A stretch of 64,000 bases of DNA from the NCBI RefSeq assembly GCF_002196515.1, contig NZ_CP018835.1, forward strand, positions 1,798,001-1,862,000. The letters are read 5' to 3'. Below the pieces are notes generated by a model. That model did not search any database, was not told where the DNA came from, and worked only from the letters and a program-made list of their open reading frames with translations. Source of the DNA: Vibrio gazogenes. Its GTDB lineage: Bacteria; Pseudomonadota; Gammaproteobacteria; Enterobacterales; Vibrionaceae. Made by a program: the position numbers and the translations under genes. Shown here in pieces: positions 40,984 to 51,377 of this stretch (position 1 is the first letter of the stretch; each line of letters begins with the position of its first letter).

Positions 40984-41508
40984 CTATGACAAGAAAATCC
41001 ATTGTGTGGCAGAAAATGCCTCTCTGAAATGTTGATTCCCGGATTCAACCAGATAGTCACTGGGTCGCTCATTATTCTGGCGCTGTAACTGATCTACCCG
41101 TCCCTTCATATCGGCCACGGATCGCGGTTCAGAACCATGCTCCGTCTGAATCGCCTGAATATTGTGTCGTATATCCAAACGGGTCGGCACACGGTTTCTT
41201 GCCATATATTCGATCACCAGTGCATCCGGCTGAAACGAGTACGTAATACCAAGTGAGAGGGTTTCTCCGAGCTGCACGTTACACCACTGCTCAATCCGGT
41301 CATCCTTGATCCGAAACCGCCAGTGAAAATCTTCAGTACTAACCACCTCATCATTGTTGATTAGCTCCAACTGACCACTAAAAAACAATTTACGGTGGGA
41401 GAATAACTGAAACGCCACCGGTGTATGTGACGCGATTTCCAATTGCCAGTGATCATGAGATAACAGTGCCCGATCCGACACCTGAAATTCATCCGGGTCT
41501 ATCTTCAC
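40984..41508 (-). CDS. Unknown protein in the arabinose operon
   Basis: A 174-residue protein that I do not recognise with confidence. It starts with GTG preceded by AAGGAG at five bases, 45 bp after the araA stop, so it is very likely translated as part of the araBDA transcript. No signal peptide or membrane helix is seen. Alternating hydrophobic and polar residues suggest a beta-sandwich. The phrase Y-S-F-Q-P-D-A-L-V-I-E-Y with the following P-T-R-L-D-I-R-H-N faintly recalls the central strands of aldose 1-epimerases, but the catalytic His/Glu set is not identifiable and the protein is about half the normal length. Confidence 0.75.
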   Translation of the reverse strand: MKIDPDEFQVSDRALLSHDHWQLEIASHTPVAFQLFSHRKLFFSGQLELINNDEVVSTEDFHWRFRIKDDRIEQWCNVQLGETLSLGITYSFQPDALVIEYMARNRVPTRLDIRHNIQAIQTEHGSEPRSVADMKGRVDQLQRQNNERPSDYLVESGNQHFREAFSATQWIFLS

Positions 41509-41553
41509 ATAGGCTCCTTATGAGGTGCCTACCCAAGCAGGCACCGTCCGATT

Positions 41554-43056
41554 TTATATCTGACCATTCAGTCGATAGTACAAACTGTTATGTTTCAAAT
41601 CCTGTTTATACTGACGTAAATGAGTCTGCTGATCGATCAGCGCCATTTCAATACCTGCAATCTCAGCATAATCTGCAAGCATATCGACGGAAACTGACTG
41701 GCTATAGACTGTGTGGTGAGCACCACCACCATAAATCCAAGCACTTGCAGCAATTTCAAGGCTTGGATGCGGTTCCCACAGCGCATGAGCAACCGGTAGA
41801 TTCGGTAACCCTTGAGGCGGTGTGACAGCATCAACAGTATTCACCAACATCCGGAAGCGATCCCCTAAATCAATCACAGAAACATTCAGGGCCGGACCCG
41901 GTTTACCCGTGAAAATCATCCGGGCAATCGGGCAATCACACCCGATCGTATGCCGGTGAATTTCAATTTTTGGCCGTGCCGCAGCAATCGACGGACACAC
42001 TTCCAGCATATGCGCACCCAGCACCTGACTCCGTTCGCTAAAGTTATAGGTGTAATCTTCCATAAAGGACGTTCCACCGGGCTTGCCTTGTCCCATCACT
42101 TTCATCATCCGAACCATGGCTGCGGTTTTCCAGTCGCCCTCACCACCATAACCGAACCCTTTTTCCATCAAGCGTTGTGTCGCCAAGCCCGGAAGGTTCG
42201 TCAAGCCAGTCAGATTTTCAAAGGTATTGGCAAATGCACGCGCACCGTGCTCAATCAAAAACTGCTCCATCCCCAGTTCAAGACGGGCTTCCTGTTGAAG
42301 GATTGCCAGTGAGTCCCGATCAGTAAGTAAGCCGGGGGCAATGTCATAAGTTGAAGCATATTCATCAATCAAAGCAGACACATCATTGTCAGCAACTGCA
42401 TTAACCCGCTCGCTCAGATCACCCAAACCATAGGCATGAACTTCATAACCGAATTGAATCTGTGCTGAGACTTTATTACCTTCGGTCACTGCAACTTGGC
42501 GCATGTTGTCACCAAAACGGGCCACTTTGAGTTGCTGTGCTTCAGCAATACCAACCGCTGCGCGACACCAATCATCAATTTGACGATGCACCGCAACATC
42601 TTTCCAGTGTCCGGTAATCACTTTCCGGTTGAGATTTAACCGTGTCCCGATAAAACCAAATTCCCGACAACCATGTGCACTCTGATTGAGGTTCATAAAG
42701 TCCATATCAATCTCTTGCCACGGAAGTTCCGCATTAAACTGGGTGTGTAAATGCAAGAACGGTTTGTTGAGTTGGCTCAGGCCGGCAATCCACATTTTGG
42801 CGGGAGAGAACGTGTGCATCCATAACACCAGGCCGACACAGTCCGGATCATTATTTGCTCTGCGACACACTTCAAGAATTTCATCCGGTGTTTTCACCAC
42901 TTCCTGCTCAACCACTGCAACAGAGATATCAGCCGCCGCATTCAGTCCGGCAACGATTTCATGGCTATCGGCAGCAACGCGCTGCAAGACCTTTGGTCCG
43001 TACAGATGCTGGGAACCTGTGACAAACCAGATCTGTTTCTTATCGAAAATTTTCAT
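41554..43056 (-). CDS. araA: L-arabinose isomerase
   Basis: A 500-residue isomerase converting L-arabinose to L-ribulose, with Mn in the active site. Family landmarks include [10 protein letters not shown] at the start, the [11 protein letters not shown] segment near residue 80, G-Y-G-G-E-G-D-W-K near 300 (catalytic Glu), and S-F-M-E-D-Y-T-Y near 328. Length equals that of E. coli AraA. AAGGA precedes the ATG. It lies ten bases after araD. Confidence 0.97.
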   Translation of the reverse strand: MKIFDKKQIWFVTGSQHLYGPKVLQRVAADSHEIVAGLNAAADISVAVVEQEVVKTPDEILEVCRRANNDPDCVGLVLWMHTFSPAKMWIAGLSQLNKPFLHLHTQFNAELPWQEIDMDFMNLNQSAHGCREFGFIGTRLNLNRKVITGHWKDVAVHRQIDDWCRAAVGIAEAQQLKVARFGDNMRQVAVTEGNKVSAQIQFGYEVHAYGLGDLSERVNAVADNDVSALIDEYASTYDIAPGLLTDRDSLAILQQEARLELGMEQFLIEHGARAFANTFENLTGLTNLPGLATQRLMEKGFGYGGEGDWKTAAMVRMMKVMGQGKPGGTSFMEDYTYNFSERSQVLGAHMLEVCPSIAAARPKIEIHRHTIGCDCPIARMIFTGKPGPALNVSVIDLGDRFRMLVNTVDAVTPPQGLPNLPVAHALWEPHPSLEIAASAWIYGGGAHHTVYSQSVSVDMLADYAEIAGIEMALIDQQTHLRQYKQDLKHNSLYYRLNGQI

Positions 43057-43065
43057 CGTGTATCC

Positions 43066-43827
43066 TTATTTTTCGTGATGTTCCTGCTGTCCGTAATAAG
43101 CATTCTTACCGTGTTTACGCAGGTAATGCTTATCCAGCAATTTTTGATTGATTGCCTCAACCCCAGCATTGATTTGCAGTGTTTTCAATGCCATTTCAGC
43201 CACTGTTTCGAGTACCACAGCATTGTGCACCGCCTGATCGGGCGTTTTACCCCAACTAAACGGGCCATGTTCTTTGATAATAATGCCCGGCACGGCAAGT
43301 GGATCTTCCGTTCCTATCGTCTCAACAATCACTCTGCCGGTATTGAGTTCATAATCCTGTTGAATTTCTGCATCGGAGAGCGAACGGGTGCACGGCACAT
43401 GCCCGTAAAAATAATCCGCATGTGTGGTGCCTAAAGGTGGAATCGACTTTCCAGCCTGAGCCCAAGAGGTCGCATTCATCGAATGGGTGTGCACCACGCC
43501 CCCTATTTCAGGGTAGGCCCGATATAACTCCAAATGTGTTTCCGTATCTGAAGATGGATTCAAATCACCTTCGACCCGCTGACCAGCCAAATTCACTACA
43601 ACCATATTCGCGGGAGAAAGGTCTTCATAAGCGACCCCACTCGGCTTAATCACTACGAGGCCGGATTCCCGGTCAACGCCGGAAACATTACCCCACGTGA
43701 AGGTCACAAGATTATGCTTCTGCAAATCCATGTTGGCTTTCCAGACCTGTTCCCGTAACACATCCATCCGGGCTTTCCATGCCGCATTAACCACAAAGTC
43801 CGGCGTGAAAGAAACATCTATATTCAT
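43066..43827 (-). CDS. araD: L-ribulose-5-phosphate 4-epimerase
   Basis: A 253-residue class II aldolase/epimerase that makes D-xylulose 5-phosphate. It shows [12 protein letters not shown] near residue 38, K-P-S-G-V near 61 and the zinc-binding H-T-H-S near 113. The protein has about 19 extra residues at the N-terminus compared with E. coli AraD; the start is kept because GGAGG lies close upstream and the ATG overlaps the araB stop (ATGA). Confidence 0.95.
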   Translation of the reverse strand: MNIDVSFTPDFVVNAAWKARMDVLREQVWKANMDLQKHNLVTFTWGNVSGVDRESGLVVIKPSGVAYEDLSPANMVVVNLAGQRVEGDLNPSSDTETHLELYRAYPEIGGVVHTHSMNATSWAQAGKSIPPLGTTHADYFYGHVPCTRSLSDAEIQQDYELNTGRVIVETIGTEDPLAVPGIIIKEHGPFSWGKTPDQAVHNAVVLETVAEMALKTLQINAGVEAINQKLLDKHYLRKHGKNAYYGQQEHHEK

Positions 43828-45542
43828 GCATCCTCCTTTGACGACGATGACGTCACATCGTCTAAACGATCCTGAGATAACTGTTCAAGTGACTGACCTA
43901 AATGGCGATACATGTCGTAACGCGTTGCCCGGATATTTGAAATCGCGGAGGTTGGTGTATAAGTTCGGCTGATTGGACTTGCCATTTGCGTCTGAGCCTC
44001 TTGCGTGGTCGCATAGACACCCGCAGCAACCGCTGCAAAAATTGCCGCACCCAACGCACAACACTGTTCAGATTCAGCAACAACAATGTCCCGCCCAATC
44101 ACATTGGCACAGGTCTGCATGACATAAGGTGATTTTTGCGAAATCCCACCAATGGCAATGAGTCGGTTTACATCCACGCCCTGACTGACAAAACAGTCCA
44201 CAATCGCTTTCGCGCCATGTGCAGTGGCTTCAACCAGACCGGCAAACAAATCGACAGCCGTCGAACCAAGGTTCAATTCCGCAATCGCGCCTTTGAGACG
44301 TTGATTGGCATTCGGTGTCCGGCGACCGTTATGCCAGTCCACAGCCAGCGCCTGATTACCGCCCTCTTCTAAGGTCGCAGCCGCTTGGGCCAATTGTGGA
44401 ATCAGTGCGTTTTCAAACTCAGCCAGATCAAAGTTAACGTCGGGATGGTCACGCAAATATTGCTCAACCGGCCAGACCAACAACCGTTTATACCAAGCAT
44501 AAATATCCCCGAACGCAGACTGTCCGGCTTCCAGTGCAGTCATATTCGGTAATGCGCTGCCCAACACCTGACCACAAATACCGGCAATCGCCTTGTCCGC
44601 AACCTGCTGCGGATCGACCATCAAGATGTCACAGGTCGATGTACCAATCACTTTAACCAAGTCATGGGCTCCGGCACCGGCACCGACTGCTCCCATATGG
44701 CAATCAAACTCACCGACCGCAATCGCGATACCTGCGGGTAAACCAAGTTGAGCGGCCCATTCATCCGTCAGATGTCCAGCGACCTGATCCGCGGTATAAA
44801 CCTCGTGATACATCCGATCCCGTAAACCGGCTAGCGTTGGGGAAACAGCAGTCAGGAATGCTTCTGAAGGAAGTCCGTCCCATGACTCATGCCACATAAC
44901 TTTGTGCCCGGCGGCACACACGCCCCGGCGCAACACATCCGGATGTTGGTGACCACTCAGCACCGCTGGTACCCAGTCACACAACTCAACCCAACTATAA
45001 GCATGTTGTGCAACCGCAGCATCTTGCTCACTGACCCAGGCAGCTTTGGCCCAGAACCATTCTGAAGAATAAATCCCACCGACATAGCGGGTATAATCGG
45101 GAAAGTCACTGCTGTGTGCCAGTTGGTTAATCCGTTCGGCCATGGGGACTGATGTATGATCCTTCCAGAGAATAAACATGGCGTTCGGGTTATCGGCAAA
45201 TTCTGGTCGTAGTGCTAATACCTGCCCATCGGCATCAATCGGTGCCGGTGTTGAACCGGTTGAATCAACCCCGATCCCGACGACAGACTGGGCGATATCC
45301 GTGCTCACCTGAGCCACGGCATCTTGTATGGCTTGTGTCATTGACTCCAAATAATCCTTTGGATGATGACGAAACTGCGATTGTGCCGGTTGACAGTATT
45401 TGCCCTCTTTCCATCTGGGATATTCTGCAACCCCTGATGACAGCTCAGCACCGGTACGAGCATTGACCAATAAAGCCCGGACTGAATCTGAACCGAAATC
45501 CAGACCAATCACATAAGGCTCACTCTTCTGCCTATTCTCCAT
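43824..45542 (-). CDS. araB: L-ribulokinase
   Basis: A 572-residue FGGY-type kinase that phosphorylates L-ribulose. The N-terminal [12 protein letters not shown] motif, [11 protein letters not shown] near residue 95, [12 protein letters not shown] near 290 and the C-terminal C-C-A-L-G-A-A-I-F segment are all present. The ATG at 45542 is favoured (GGGGA five bases upstream) over ATGs at 45554 and 45578. It is the first gene of araB-araD-araA-unknown and faces the AraC-controlled intergenic region. Confidence 0.96.
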   Translation of the reverse strand: MENRQKSEPYVIGLDFGSDSVRALLVNARTGAELSSGVAEYPRWKEGKYCQPAQSQFRHHPKDYLESMTQAIQDAVAQVSTDIAQSVVGIGVDSTGSTPAPIDADGQVLALRPEFADNPNAMFILWKDHTSVPMAERINQLAHSSDFPDYTRYVGGIYSSEWFWAKAAWVSEQDAAVAQHAYSWVELCDWVPAVLSGHQHPDVLRRGVCAAGHKVMWHESWDGLPSEAFLTAVSPTLAGLRDRMYHEVYTADQVAGHLTDEWAAQLGLPAGIAIAVGEFDCHMGAVGAGAGAHDLVKVIGTSTCDILMVDPQQVADKAIAGICGQVLGSALPNMTALEAGQSAFGDIYAWYKRLLVWPVEQYLRDHPDVNFDLAEFENALIPQLAQAAATLEEGGNQALAVDWHNGRRTPNANQRLKGAIAELNLGSTAVDLFAGLVEATAHGAKAIVDCFVSQGVDVNRLIAIGGISQKSPYVMQTCANVIGRDIVVAESEQCCALGAAIFAAVAAGVYATTQEAQTQMASPISRTYTPTSAISNIRATRYDMYRHLGQSLEQLSQDRLDDVTSSSSKEDA

Positions 45543-45752
45543 AACTATCCCCATATTCAAGTTACTCGCACCATGCAACGCTTATCACCATCGACAAACG
45601 ACTGGCATCGGCAAGCCATCATCACGAACCGTTCATCACCACCGATCAATCGTCGCCATCATGAGACGGTATCGCGCGCTCACAGTTAATATTCACTGTT
45701 GTCAGTTATAGCGGTGGAACGAAGAAGGGAACATGAACACCACAGCTAAAAA

Positions 45753-45769
45753 TATGGATAAAAACGTTA
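45753..45769 (-). promoter_or_regulatory. AraC half-site oriented toward araB
   Basis: The plus strand reads TATGGATAAAAACGTTA, matching the araI1 half-site recalled for E. coli (TATGGATAAAAATGCTA) at 15 of 17 positions. Its orientation relative to araB is the same as in the E. coli araBAD promoter. Confidence 0.75.
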
Positions 45770-45924
45770 CGACTGTTTTTTTGAGGTTTCGCTTAAAAAA
45801 TATGCTTAATTAGGATTTATCACGAAATAAGTCATAAAAAGTCATTCGTGTAAGGATAAAAGGCTATTTAAATCGGAAGTTAATATTATTTTGAGATCTG
45901 AGTCATGTTGTCTCACGCTATATG

Positions 45925-45941
45925 CATGGACAAAAACGCTA
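45925..45941 (+). promoter_or_regulatory. AraC half-site near araF
   Basis: CATGGACAAAAACGCTA matches the same half-site at 14 of 17 positions and lies 100 bp upstream of the araF start, beside the CRP site. Confidence 0.6.
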
Positions 45942-45952
45942 CCTTTCATTGC

Positions 45953-45968
45953 TGTGATTTTCATCACT
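45953..45968. promoter_or_regulatory. CRP site upstream of araF
   Basis: TGTGA and TCACT are separated by six bases, close to the CRP consensus of TGTGA-N6-TCACA. It sits 73 bp before the araF ATG and fits cAMP-CRP activation of the araFGH transporter. Confidence 0.75.
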
Positions 45969-46040
45969 TCAATCCGAAGCGGCTTGTACGAATAATGTGC
46001 CCGAAACACCCCTACAACAACCAGTGGATGGAATAGCAAA

Positions 46041-47045
46041 ATGAAGACGATAACAAAAACACTCGCTGTCGCCGCTTTAGCAGGAACTGCATTAATCAGT
46101 GCTTCTGCTCATGCTTTCTTTGGTAACGATGATGACACGCTTAAACTCGGTTATCTGGTAAAACAACCAGAAGAACCTTGGTTCCAGACTGAATGGAATT
46201 TTGCGGAAAAAGCCGGCAAAGAGTATGGCTTCGACGTGATTAAGATGGCCGTCCCCGATGGAGAGAAAACCCTCAATGCGATCGATACTCTCGCAGCGAG
46301 TGGTGCCAAAGGTTTTGTCATTTGTACCCCGGATCCTAAACTCGGGCCAGCCATTATGGCAAAAGCCAAGAGTTATGGTCTCAAAGTCGTCACCGTTGAC
46401 GATCAGTTCCTCAATGCGAAAGGCAAACCGATGACCGATGTGCCATTGGTGATGATGGCCGCGAGTCAAATCGGTCAACGTCAGGGACAAGAGCTATATA
46501 AAGAAATGACCAAACGCGGATGGAACCCGGCAGACAGTGCCGTCATGGCGATTACTGCCGATGAACTCGATACCGCCCGTCGCCGGGTCAATGGTTCTAT
46601 CTCAGCACTGAAAGAAGCTGGCTTCCCAGCAGATCAAATCTATCGCGTACCAACTAAAACCAACGATATTCCCGGTGCACTGGATGCCGCCAACTCGCTG
46701 TTGGTGCAATATCCGAATGTCAAACATTGGCTGGTGGTCGGCATGAATGACAACACCGTGTTGGGTGGCGTTCGAGCAACTGAAGGTCAAGGTTTTGATG
46801 CGAAAAACGTGATTGGTATTGGTATCAATGGTGTGGATGCCGTCAACGAGCTGGCGAAGTCCAAACCAACCGGCTTCTACGGGTCGTTACTTCCTAGTCC
46901 CGACGTTCATGGCTTTAAGAGTATCGAATCACTGTATAAATGGGTTGAAGATGGTGTCGAACCGAAGAAATACGTTGAAGTCACTGATGTTGTTCTGATT
47001 ACCCGCGAAAACTACAAAGCAGAACTGAAGAAAAAAGGACTGTAA
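46041..47045 (+). CDS. araF: L-arabinose-binding periplasmic protein
   Basis: A 334-residue type I periplasmic sugar-binding protein. A signal peptide ends near A-S-A-H-A (about residue 25). The mature part resembles E. coli AraF, with K-L-G-Y-L-V-K-Q-P-E-E-P-W-F-Q near residue 35, the T-V-D-D-Q-F segment near 117 and G-M-N-D-N-T near 233. It is the first gene of araF-araG-araH and delivers arabinose to the ABC transporter. Confidence 0.96.
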   Translation: MKTITKTLAVAALAGTALISASAHAFFGNDDDTLKLGYLVKQPEEPWFQTEWNFAEKAGKEYGFDVIKMAVPDGEKTLNAIDTLAASGAKGFVICTPDPKLGPAIMAKAKSYGLKVVTVDDQFLNAKGKPMTDVPLVMMAASQIGQRQGQELYKEMTKRGWNPADSAVMAITADELDTARRRVNGSISALKEAGFPADQIYRVPTKTNDIPGALDAANSLLVQYPNVKHWLVVGMNDNTVLGGVRATEGQGFDAKNVIGIGINGVDAVNELAKSKPTGFYGSLLPSPDVHGFKSIESLYKWVEDGVEPKKYVEVTDVVLITRENYKAELKKKGL

Positions 47046-47099
47046 TTGCCGGCAGGTGGCACAATGTTGTGCCACCTTCTGAACCCACAGGAGGCCACT

Positions 47100-48617
47100 A
47101 TGGCAGCATTGCCCTCTTCTTTAGAGTTTAGTCAGATTTCTAAGCACTTTCCGGGCGTAAAAGCGCTCTCGAATATTAATTTTCGTGTCCAAAGCAGCAG
47201 TGTTCATGCGCTGATGGGCGAAAATGGTGCCGGGAAATCGACCTTGCTGAAAATTCTCAGCGGACTCTATCAACCCACAGAAGGACAATTGATCATTGAT
47301 GGTCAGTCCGCTGTATTTTCCTCAACCGTTGATGCACTCAATCACGGTATTGCGATTATTTATCAGGAGCTGAATCTGGTTCCGGAACTCAGTGTTGCTG
47401 AAAATATTTATCTGGGCCAGTTGCCGACGAAAAATGGATCGGTTGATCGGGAAACCCTTCACCGTAATGCACGAGAGCAGTTAATCCGACTCGGGGAAGA
47501 CTTTGACCCCTCCCGCCCACTGAAAGAATTCTCGATTGGTCAGTGGCAAATGGTTGAAATCGCGAAAGCCCTCAGCCGCAATGCACGCATCATTGCCTTT
47601 GACGAACCGACCAGTAGTTTGTCACAACGGGAAATCGAGAATTTATTTAAAGTCATTCGTGAATTACGTGATGACGGCAAAATCATTCTGTATGTATCAC
47701 ACCGAATGGAAGAAATCTTCGAGCTGTGTGATGCCATTACAATTTTCAAAGACGGTACCCACGTCCAGACTTTCGATACATTGACCGATCTCACCAATGA
47801 CCGACTCGTCGAGCTGATGGTCGGACGAGAAATCAATGATATCTATCATTACCGCGGCCGCGAATACGGTGAAAGCGGGCTGAAAATTGACGAGCTGATG
47901 GGGCCGGGGCTTACCCAGCCAGTGTCTCTCGACATTCGTCGCGGAGAGATTCTCGGACTCTTCGGTCTGGTTGGTGCCGGTCGAACTGAACTGACACGGC
48001 TGATTTTCGGCGCAGATAAAGCAACTTCCGGTACGATCACCATCCAAGGTGAGACCGTCCGGATCAACTCTCCCAGTGAAGCGATTCGTGCTGGTGTCAC
48101 CCTCTGCCCGGAAGACCGTAAAGCTGACGGTATCGTGCCGATTCTTTCGGTTCGGGAAAACACCAATATCAGTGCCCGGCCAGACTTTCTCAAGCCAGGC
48201 GGATGCATTGATTATCGCTGGGAAGAGAAAAATGCCCAATTACAGTGCGAAGCACTGAACGTCAAAGCCGCCTCCCTTGACCAACTTATCGGTGAGCTCT
48301 CAGGCGGCAACCAGCAAAAAGTAATTCTTGCCCGTTGGCTATCAACGGACATGAAAGTCATCCTACTCGACGAACCGACGCGGGGAATCGATGTCGGTGC
48401 AAAATCTGAAATTTATGAATTGATCTTCAAATTGGCAGAGAACGGTGTCGCGGTACTCGTGGTATCCAGTGACCTGCCAGAAGTGTTGGGGATCTCCGAT
48501 CGATTACTGGTCATGAAAGACGGTGCAATCTCCGGAGAGCTACAACGTGAACAGTTTGATGAACAAACCGCATTACGTCTGGCGATGTTAGGTACAAGCA
48601 ACCCTGTTGCAGCATAG
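47100..48617 (+). CDS. araG: L-arabinose ABC transporter ATPase
   Basis: A 505-residue double ATPase. The first nucleotide-binding domain has Walker [10 protein letters not shown] near residue 41 and the signature F-S-I-G-Q-W-Q; the second has a degenerate Walker A (G-L-V-G-A-G-R-T-E) near residue 290 and the signature L-S-G-G-N-Q-Q-K. This asymmetry is normal for sugar ABC ATPases. The ATG at 47100 has GGAGG five bases upstream; a longer frame back to 47046 is not needed. Confidence 0.96.
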   Translation: MAALPSSLEFSQISKHFPGVKALSNINFRVQSSSVHALMGENGAGKSTLLKILSGLYQPTEGQLIIDGQSAVFSSTVDALNHGIAIIYQELNLVPELSVAENIYLGQLPTKNGSVDRETLHRNAREQLIRLGEDFDPSRPLKEFSIGQWQMVEIAKALSRNARIIAFDEPTSSLSQREIENLFKVIRELRDDGKIILYVSHRMEEIFELCDAITIFKDGTHVQTFDTLTDLTNDRLVELMVGREINDIYHYRGREYGESGLKIDELMGPGLTQPVSLDIRRGEILGLFGLVGAGRTELTRLIFGADKATSGTITIQGETVRINSPSEAIRAGVTLCPEDRKADGIVPILSVRENTNISARPDFLKPGGCIDYRWEEKNAQLQCEALNVKAASLDQLIGELSGGNQQKVILARWLSTDMKVILLDEPTRGIDVGAKSEIYELIFKLAENGVAVLVVSSDLPEVLGISDRLLVMKDGAISGELQREQFDEQTALRLAMLGTSNPVAA

Positions 48618-48629
48618 AGGAAATCAGTA

Positions 48630-49619
48630 ATGGCCATTACAACCACCAAACCGAACACCAATGAGCCGAAGAAACCGGGCATCGATTTCTCCCACATCTG
48701 GGACAAATTCGGGATGCTCATTGTCTTTGCAGGGCTATTTCTGCTCTGCGCTTTTTTCGTGCCTTATTTCGCCACCTTTATCAATATGAAAGGATTGGGA
48801 CTGGCGATCTCCATGAGCGGCATGGTCGCTTGCGCAATGTTATTCTGCCTTGCCTGTGGTGACCTTGACCTCTCGGTTGCCTCAGTGATTGCCTGCTCCG
48901 GCGTTGTTACCGCTGTCGCAATCAATGCCACCAGTAGCGTCACCCTCGGCATCATTGCCGGATTATTGTCTGGGGTATTCTTTGGTCTGATCAATGGCTT
49001 CGTTATCGCCAAACTACAGGTCAATGCCCTGATCACCACACTGGCGACCATGCAGATTGCACGCGGACTGGGCTACATTATCTCTGATGGGAAAGCCGTC
49101 GGTATCACCGAAGAAAGCTTTTTCGCCATGGGTAACTCTTCAGTTCTGGGTATTCCAACGCCTATCTGGCTGACAATTATCACGTTTATTGTCTTCGCAT
49201 TCCTGCTCAATCGGACGGTTTATGGCCGCAATACGCTCGCCATCGGAGGTAACGAAGAAGCAGCGCGACTGGCTGGGGTCAACGTGGTGAAAACCAAAAT
49301 GATTATCTTCACGGTATCCGGATTTATTTCTGCGCTGGCCGGTGTCATCCTCGCAGCACGGATGACCAGTGGACAGCCGATGACTTCCGTCGGTTTCGAA
49401 CTGGTCGTTATCTCAGCCTGTGTTCTGGGTGGTGTGTCACTGAAAGGCGGGATCGGCAAAGTCTCTTACGTGATTGCAGGGGTACTGATTCTGGGCACCG
49501 TCGAGAATGCGATGAACCTGCTGAATATGTCTCCGTTCGCACAGTATGTGGTTCGCGGTTCGATTCTGTTAGCAGCCGTCATTTTTGACCGCTACAAACA
49601 AAAATCCAGAAAGGTTTAA
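48630..49619 (+). CDS. araH: L-arabinose ABC transporter permease
   Basis: A 329-residue membrane permease with about ten hydrophobic helices after a polar N-terminal tail. It carries the family segments D-L-D-L-S-V-A-S near residue 75 and G-G-N-E-E-A-A-R-L-A-G-V near 205, which forms the ATPase-coupling loop. It starts 12 bp after araG, preceded by AGAGGAA. A terminator hairpin follows. Confidence 0.95.
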   Translation: MAITTTKPNTNEPKKPGIDFSHIWDKFGMLIVFAGLFLLCAFFVPYFATFINMKGLGLAISMSGMVACAMLFCLACGDLDLSVASVIACSGVVTAVAINATSSVTLGIIAGLLSGVFFGLINGFVIAKLQVNALITTLATMQIARGLGYIISDGKAVGITEESFFAMGNSSVLGIPTPIWLTIITFIVFAFLLNRTVYGRNTLAIGGNEEAARLAGVNVVKTKMIIFTVSGFISALAGVILAARMTSGQPMTSVGFELVVISACVLGGVSLKGGIGKVSYVIAGVLILGTVENAMNLLNMSPFAQYVVRGSILLAAVIFDRYKQKSRKV

Positions 49620-49665
49620 GTTATCGGTGCTTTGATATTTAAAAGCAAATAATGTCTCCCCCCCC

Positions 49666-49700
49666 AAAGCCCTCGGCAGATTTCCCTGTCCGGGGGCTTT
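49666..49700 (+). terminator. araFGH terminator
   Basis: Arms AAAGCCCTCGG (49666-49676) and CCGGGGGCTTT (49690-49700) pair over 11 positions with one G-T; the tail GCATATTTT is only moderately T-rich. It lies 46 bp past the araH stop. Confidence 0.75.
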
Positions 49701-49928
49701 GCATATTTTAAGGCGATGCCTTGGGGAAGATGACGATGCCGTAAATGTTTACGCTGAGTGCATCGATCACGTTAGCTTTTAAAAAGGTTTCACCGAATCC
49801 AAACAACCCGACGAGACGAATGGAGCAACCATTTATTCCCATCAGAAGTCATGTTATACAGAACAATTGCAGAAGAATGTTATGGATGCGGTCTGACAAC
49901 GGTTCGGTGAATACAGGGGAATGATCGA
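49701..49928. other. Gap between the arabinose regulon and the accessory block
   Basis: No gene is seen. The segments TTTCACCGAA and TTCGGTGAAT lie as distant inverted copies on either side. There is no recognisable integron attC site. Confidence 0.4.
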
Positions 49929-50276
49929 ATGGAATTAAAGTGTCACTGTGGAAACGTTAGCTTAATATTGAATTCGCTCCCTGAAGAAGTTGGTGAGTGT
50001 AACTGTTCTATTTGTCGTCGTTATGCTGCGGCTTGGGCGTACTATTCTCCTGAGCAGGTCCAAATAAACATGAATGAGCAAACGGCTTTTTATTGTTGGG
50101 GTGACAAAGAAGTCGAGTTTCATCGTTGCAACATATGTGGCTGCTTAACGCATTACATTACAACACCGAAGTGCTCTGAAGATATCTTGGCGGTTAATAT
50201 GAGAATGGCTGAGAATGAAGTGCTTTCAAATATCCCTGTCCGCAAGATCAACGGTGCGTCGTACTCATGCACCTAA
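49929..50276 (+). CDS. GFA-like (CENP-V/GFA domain) protein
   Basis: A 115-residue zinc protein of the GFA family, the fold of glutathione-dependent formaldehyde-activating enzymes. The metal cysteines are visible as C-H-C-G near residue 5, C-N-C-S-I-C near 24 and C-N-I-C-G near 67. Small GFA proteins like this are common in vibrio accessory regions and mostly uncharacterised. An AGGGGAA stretch precedes the ATG. Confidence 0.85.
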   Translation: MELKCHCGNVSLILNSLPEEVGECNCSICRRYAAAWAYYSPEQVQINMNEQTAFYCWGDKEVEFHRCNICGCLTHYITTPKCSEDILAVNMRMAENEVLSNIPVRKINGASYSCT

Positions 50277-50370
50277 TAAGTTGCAGCTAAAATCTGGGGC
50301 TCACCTTACCCGATTTAGAATGCTGATTCTCCATACAAACGATTTCAAACGGACGGCCAACACACGAAAC

Positions 50371-50646
50371 CTACAAAATATGATTACGTACCAGCCCTCT
50401 TTTGACGTTCTTGCAAAGCTTTCCAAACCGCCGAATGTCATCAAAATTAGGCACAGACCCTCGTGATAGATTGTGTTCCCAATAAGAAAGTTCTGACTCT
50501 ACCAGTTCCATCAGTTTTTTGGGACAGCCAATGCAATTGGATTCCGTACCACAACGGAAAGTGTCGCTGTCATAAAGCGGTAACTCTCGTTTAGCTTGGT
50601 CAATAATCAACTGCATCGCTGTGACTCTATCAGGTTTCATGGTCAT
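50371..50646 (-). CDS. Conserved hypothetical protein with Cys motif
   Basis: A protein of about 91 residues if started at the ATG at 50646 (M-T-M-K-P-D-R-V-T-A-M-Q). It contains C-I-G-C-P-K-K-L near residue 38 preceded by another Cys, a possible metal site, and a helical C-terminal half with basic residues. From memory, similar short proteins occur in vibrios and shewanellas, without known function. A start at 50676 would add ten residues. Confidence 0.6.
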   Translation of the reverse strand: MTMKPDRVTAMQLIIDQAKRELPLYDSDTFRCGTESNCIGCPKKLMELVESELSYWEHNLSRGSVPNFDDIRRFGKLCKNVKRGLVRNHIL

Positions 50647-50962
50647 TTTGTGGTGTGATGAGGGGGAAGCGTTCATTGTATCGCTTTGACATTCTTTGTA
50701 AATTACCTTTAAGAGATATCGTATCGGGTCATTATTTTGAGTTGAGTGCGATGTTGTTCCCCCTGAACCGGATACCAGAGACCCACCGCCCGCAACAACT
50801 CAAATTTTCGCTCATATTCACATGGATTCCGGAGCAAATTGGGATGTCGGCTTTATCAACGATAATATAGCCAAGTATTCAACCATGCGAAGTGACGATG
50901 AATGGTTGAAGTTCTGTCAACAACTGACATCATAATCGCATGAAATATTAAAAGGACGAAAT

Positions 50963-51283
50963 ATGCCTCTCATCGCTAACACACCGAAACCGCCTTACTA
51001 CGCGGTGATTTTCACTTCTCACCGCACGGAAGGTGATAACGGTTACGACCAGATGGCCGACCGGATGGTTGAATTAGCTTCAAAACAACCGGGATTTTTA
51101 GGCATCGAGTCCGCAAGAGAAGGGGTAGGAATAACCGTTTCATATTGGACTGACCTTGAGTCCATCAAGCAGTGGAAAGCCAATGCAGCGCATCAAGAAG
51201 CCCAAAGGCTTGGCCATGAAAAATGGTACTCATCATTCAAAACTCGGATATCGAAGGTCGAACGAGACTACGGTATTGAATAA
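50963..51283 (+). CDS. Antibiotic biosynthesis monooxygenase (ABM) domain protein
   Basis: A 106-residue single ABM-domain protein with a ferredoxin-like fold. The segment A-V-I-F-T-S-H-R-T-E near residue 14, the P-G-F-L-G-I-E-S motif near 43 and the Y-W-T-D-L-E-S-I-K-Q-W segment near 61 are typical. Members are small dimeric oxygenases or heme-degrading proteins; the substrate here is unknown. AAAGGACG precedes the ATG. It sits among accessory genes upstream of the CatB-like gene. Confidence 0.85.
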   Translation: MPLIANTPKPPYYAVIFTSHRTEGDNGYDQMADRMVELASKQPGFLGIESAREGVGITVSYWTDLESIKQWKANAAHQEAQRLGHEKWYSSFKTRISKVERDYGIE

Positions 51284-51377
51284 GCTTAAACCCTCAGAAC
51301 AAATATCAGAGATTGATGCTTCGATATCAACGAAAAGACGCAGGCATTCAATTCAAGAATTTTGGTGTAAACATTAA

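Larger units (their letters stand above)
45543..46040. promoter_or_regulatory. Divergent arabinose control region (araB/araF)
   Basis: About 500 bp between araB (-) and araF (+). It contains two good AraC-like half-sites, a third weaker one (45851-45866, TAAGGATAAAAGGCTA), one CRP site, and a near-perfect 18-bp palindrome centred on AATATT (45682-45699). No gene is seen. The layout resembles other arabinose control regions, where AraC and cAMP-CRP act together. Confidence 0.7.

Noticed and set aside
50822..50935. 37-codon plus-strand frame before the ABM gene
   Set aside because: It reads like a plausible protein tail but has no ribosome site and no recognised family; it could be a gene remnant, too weak to list.
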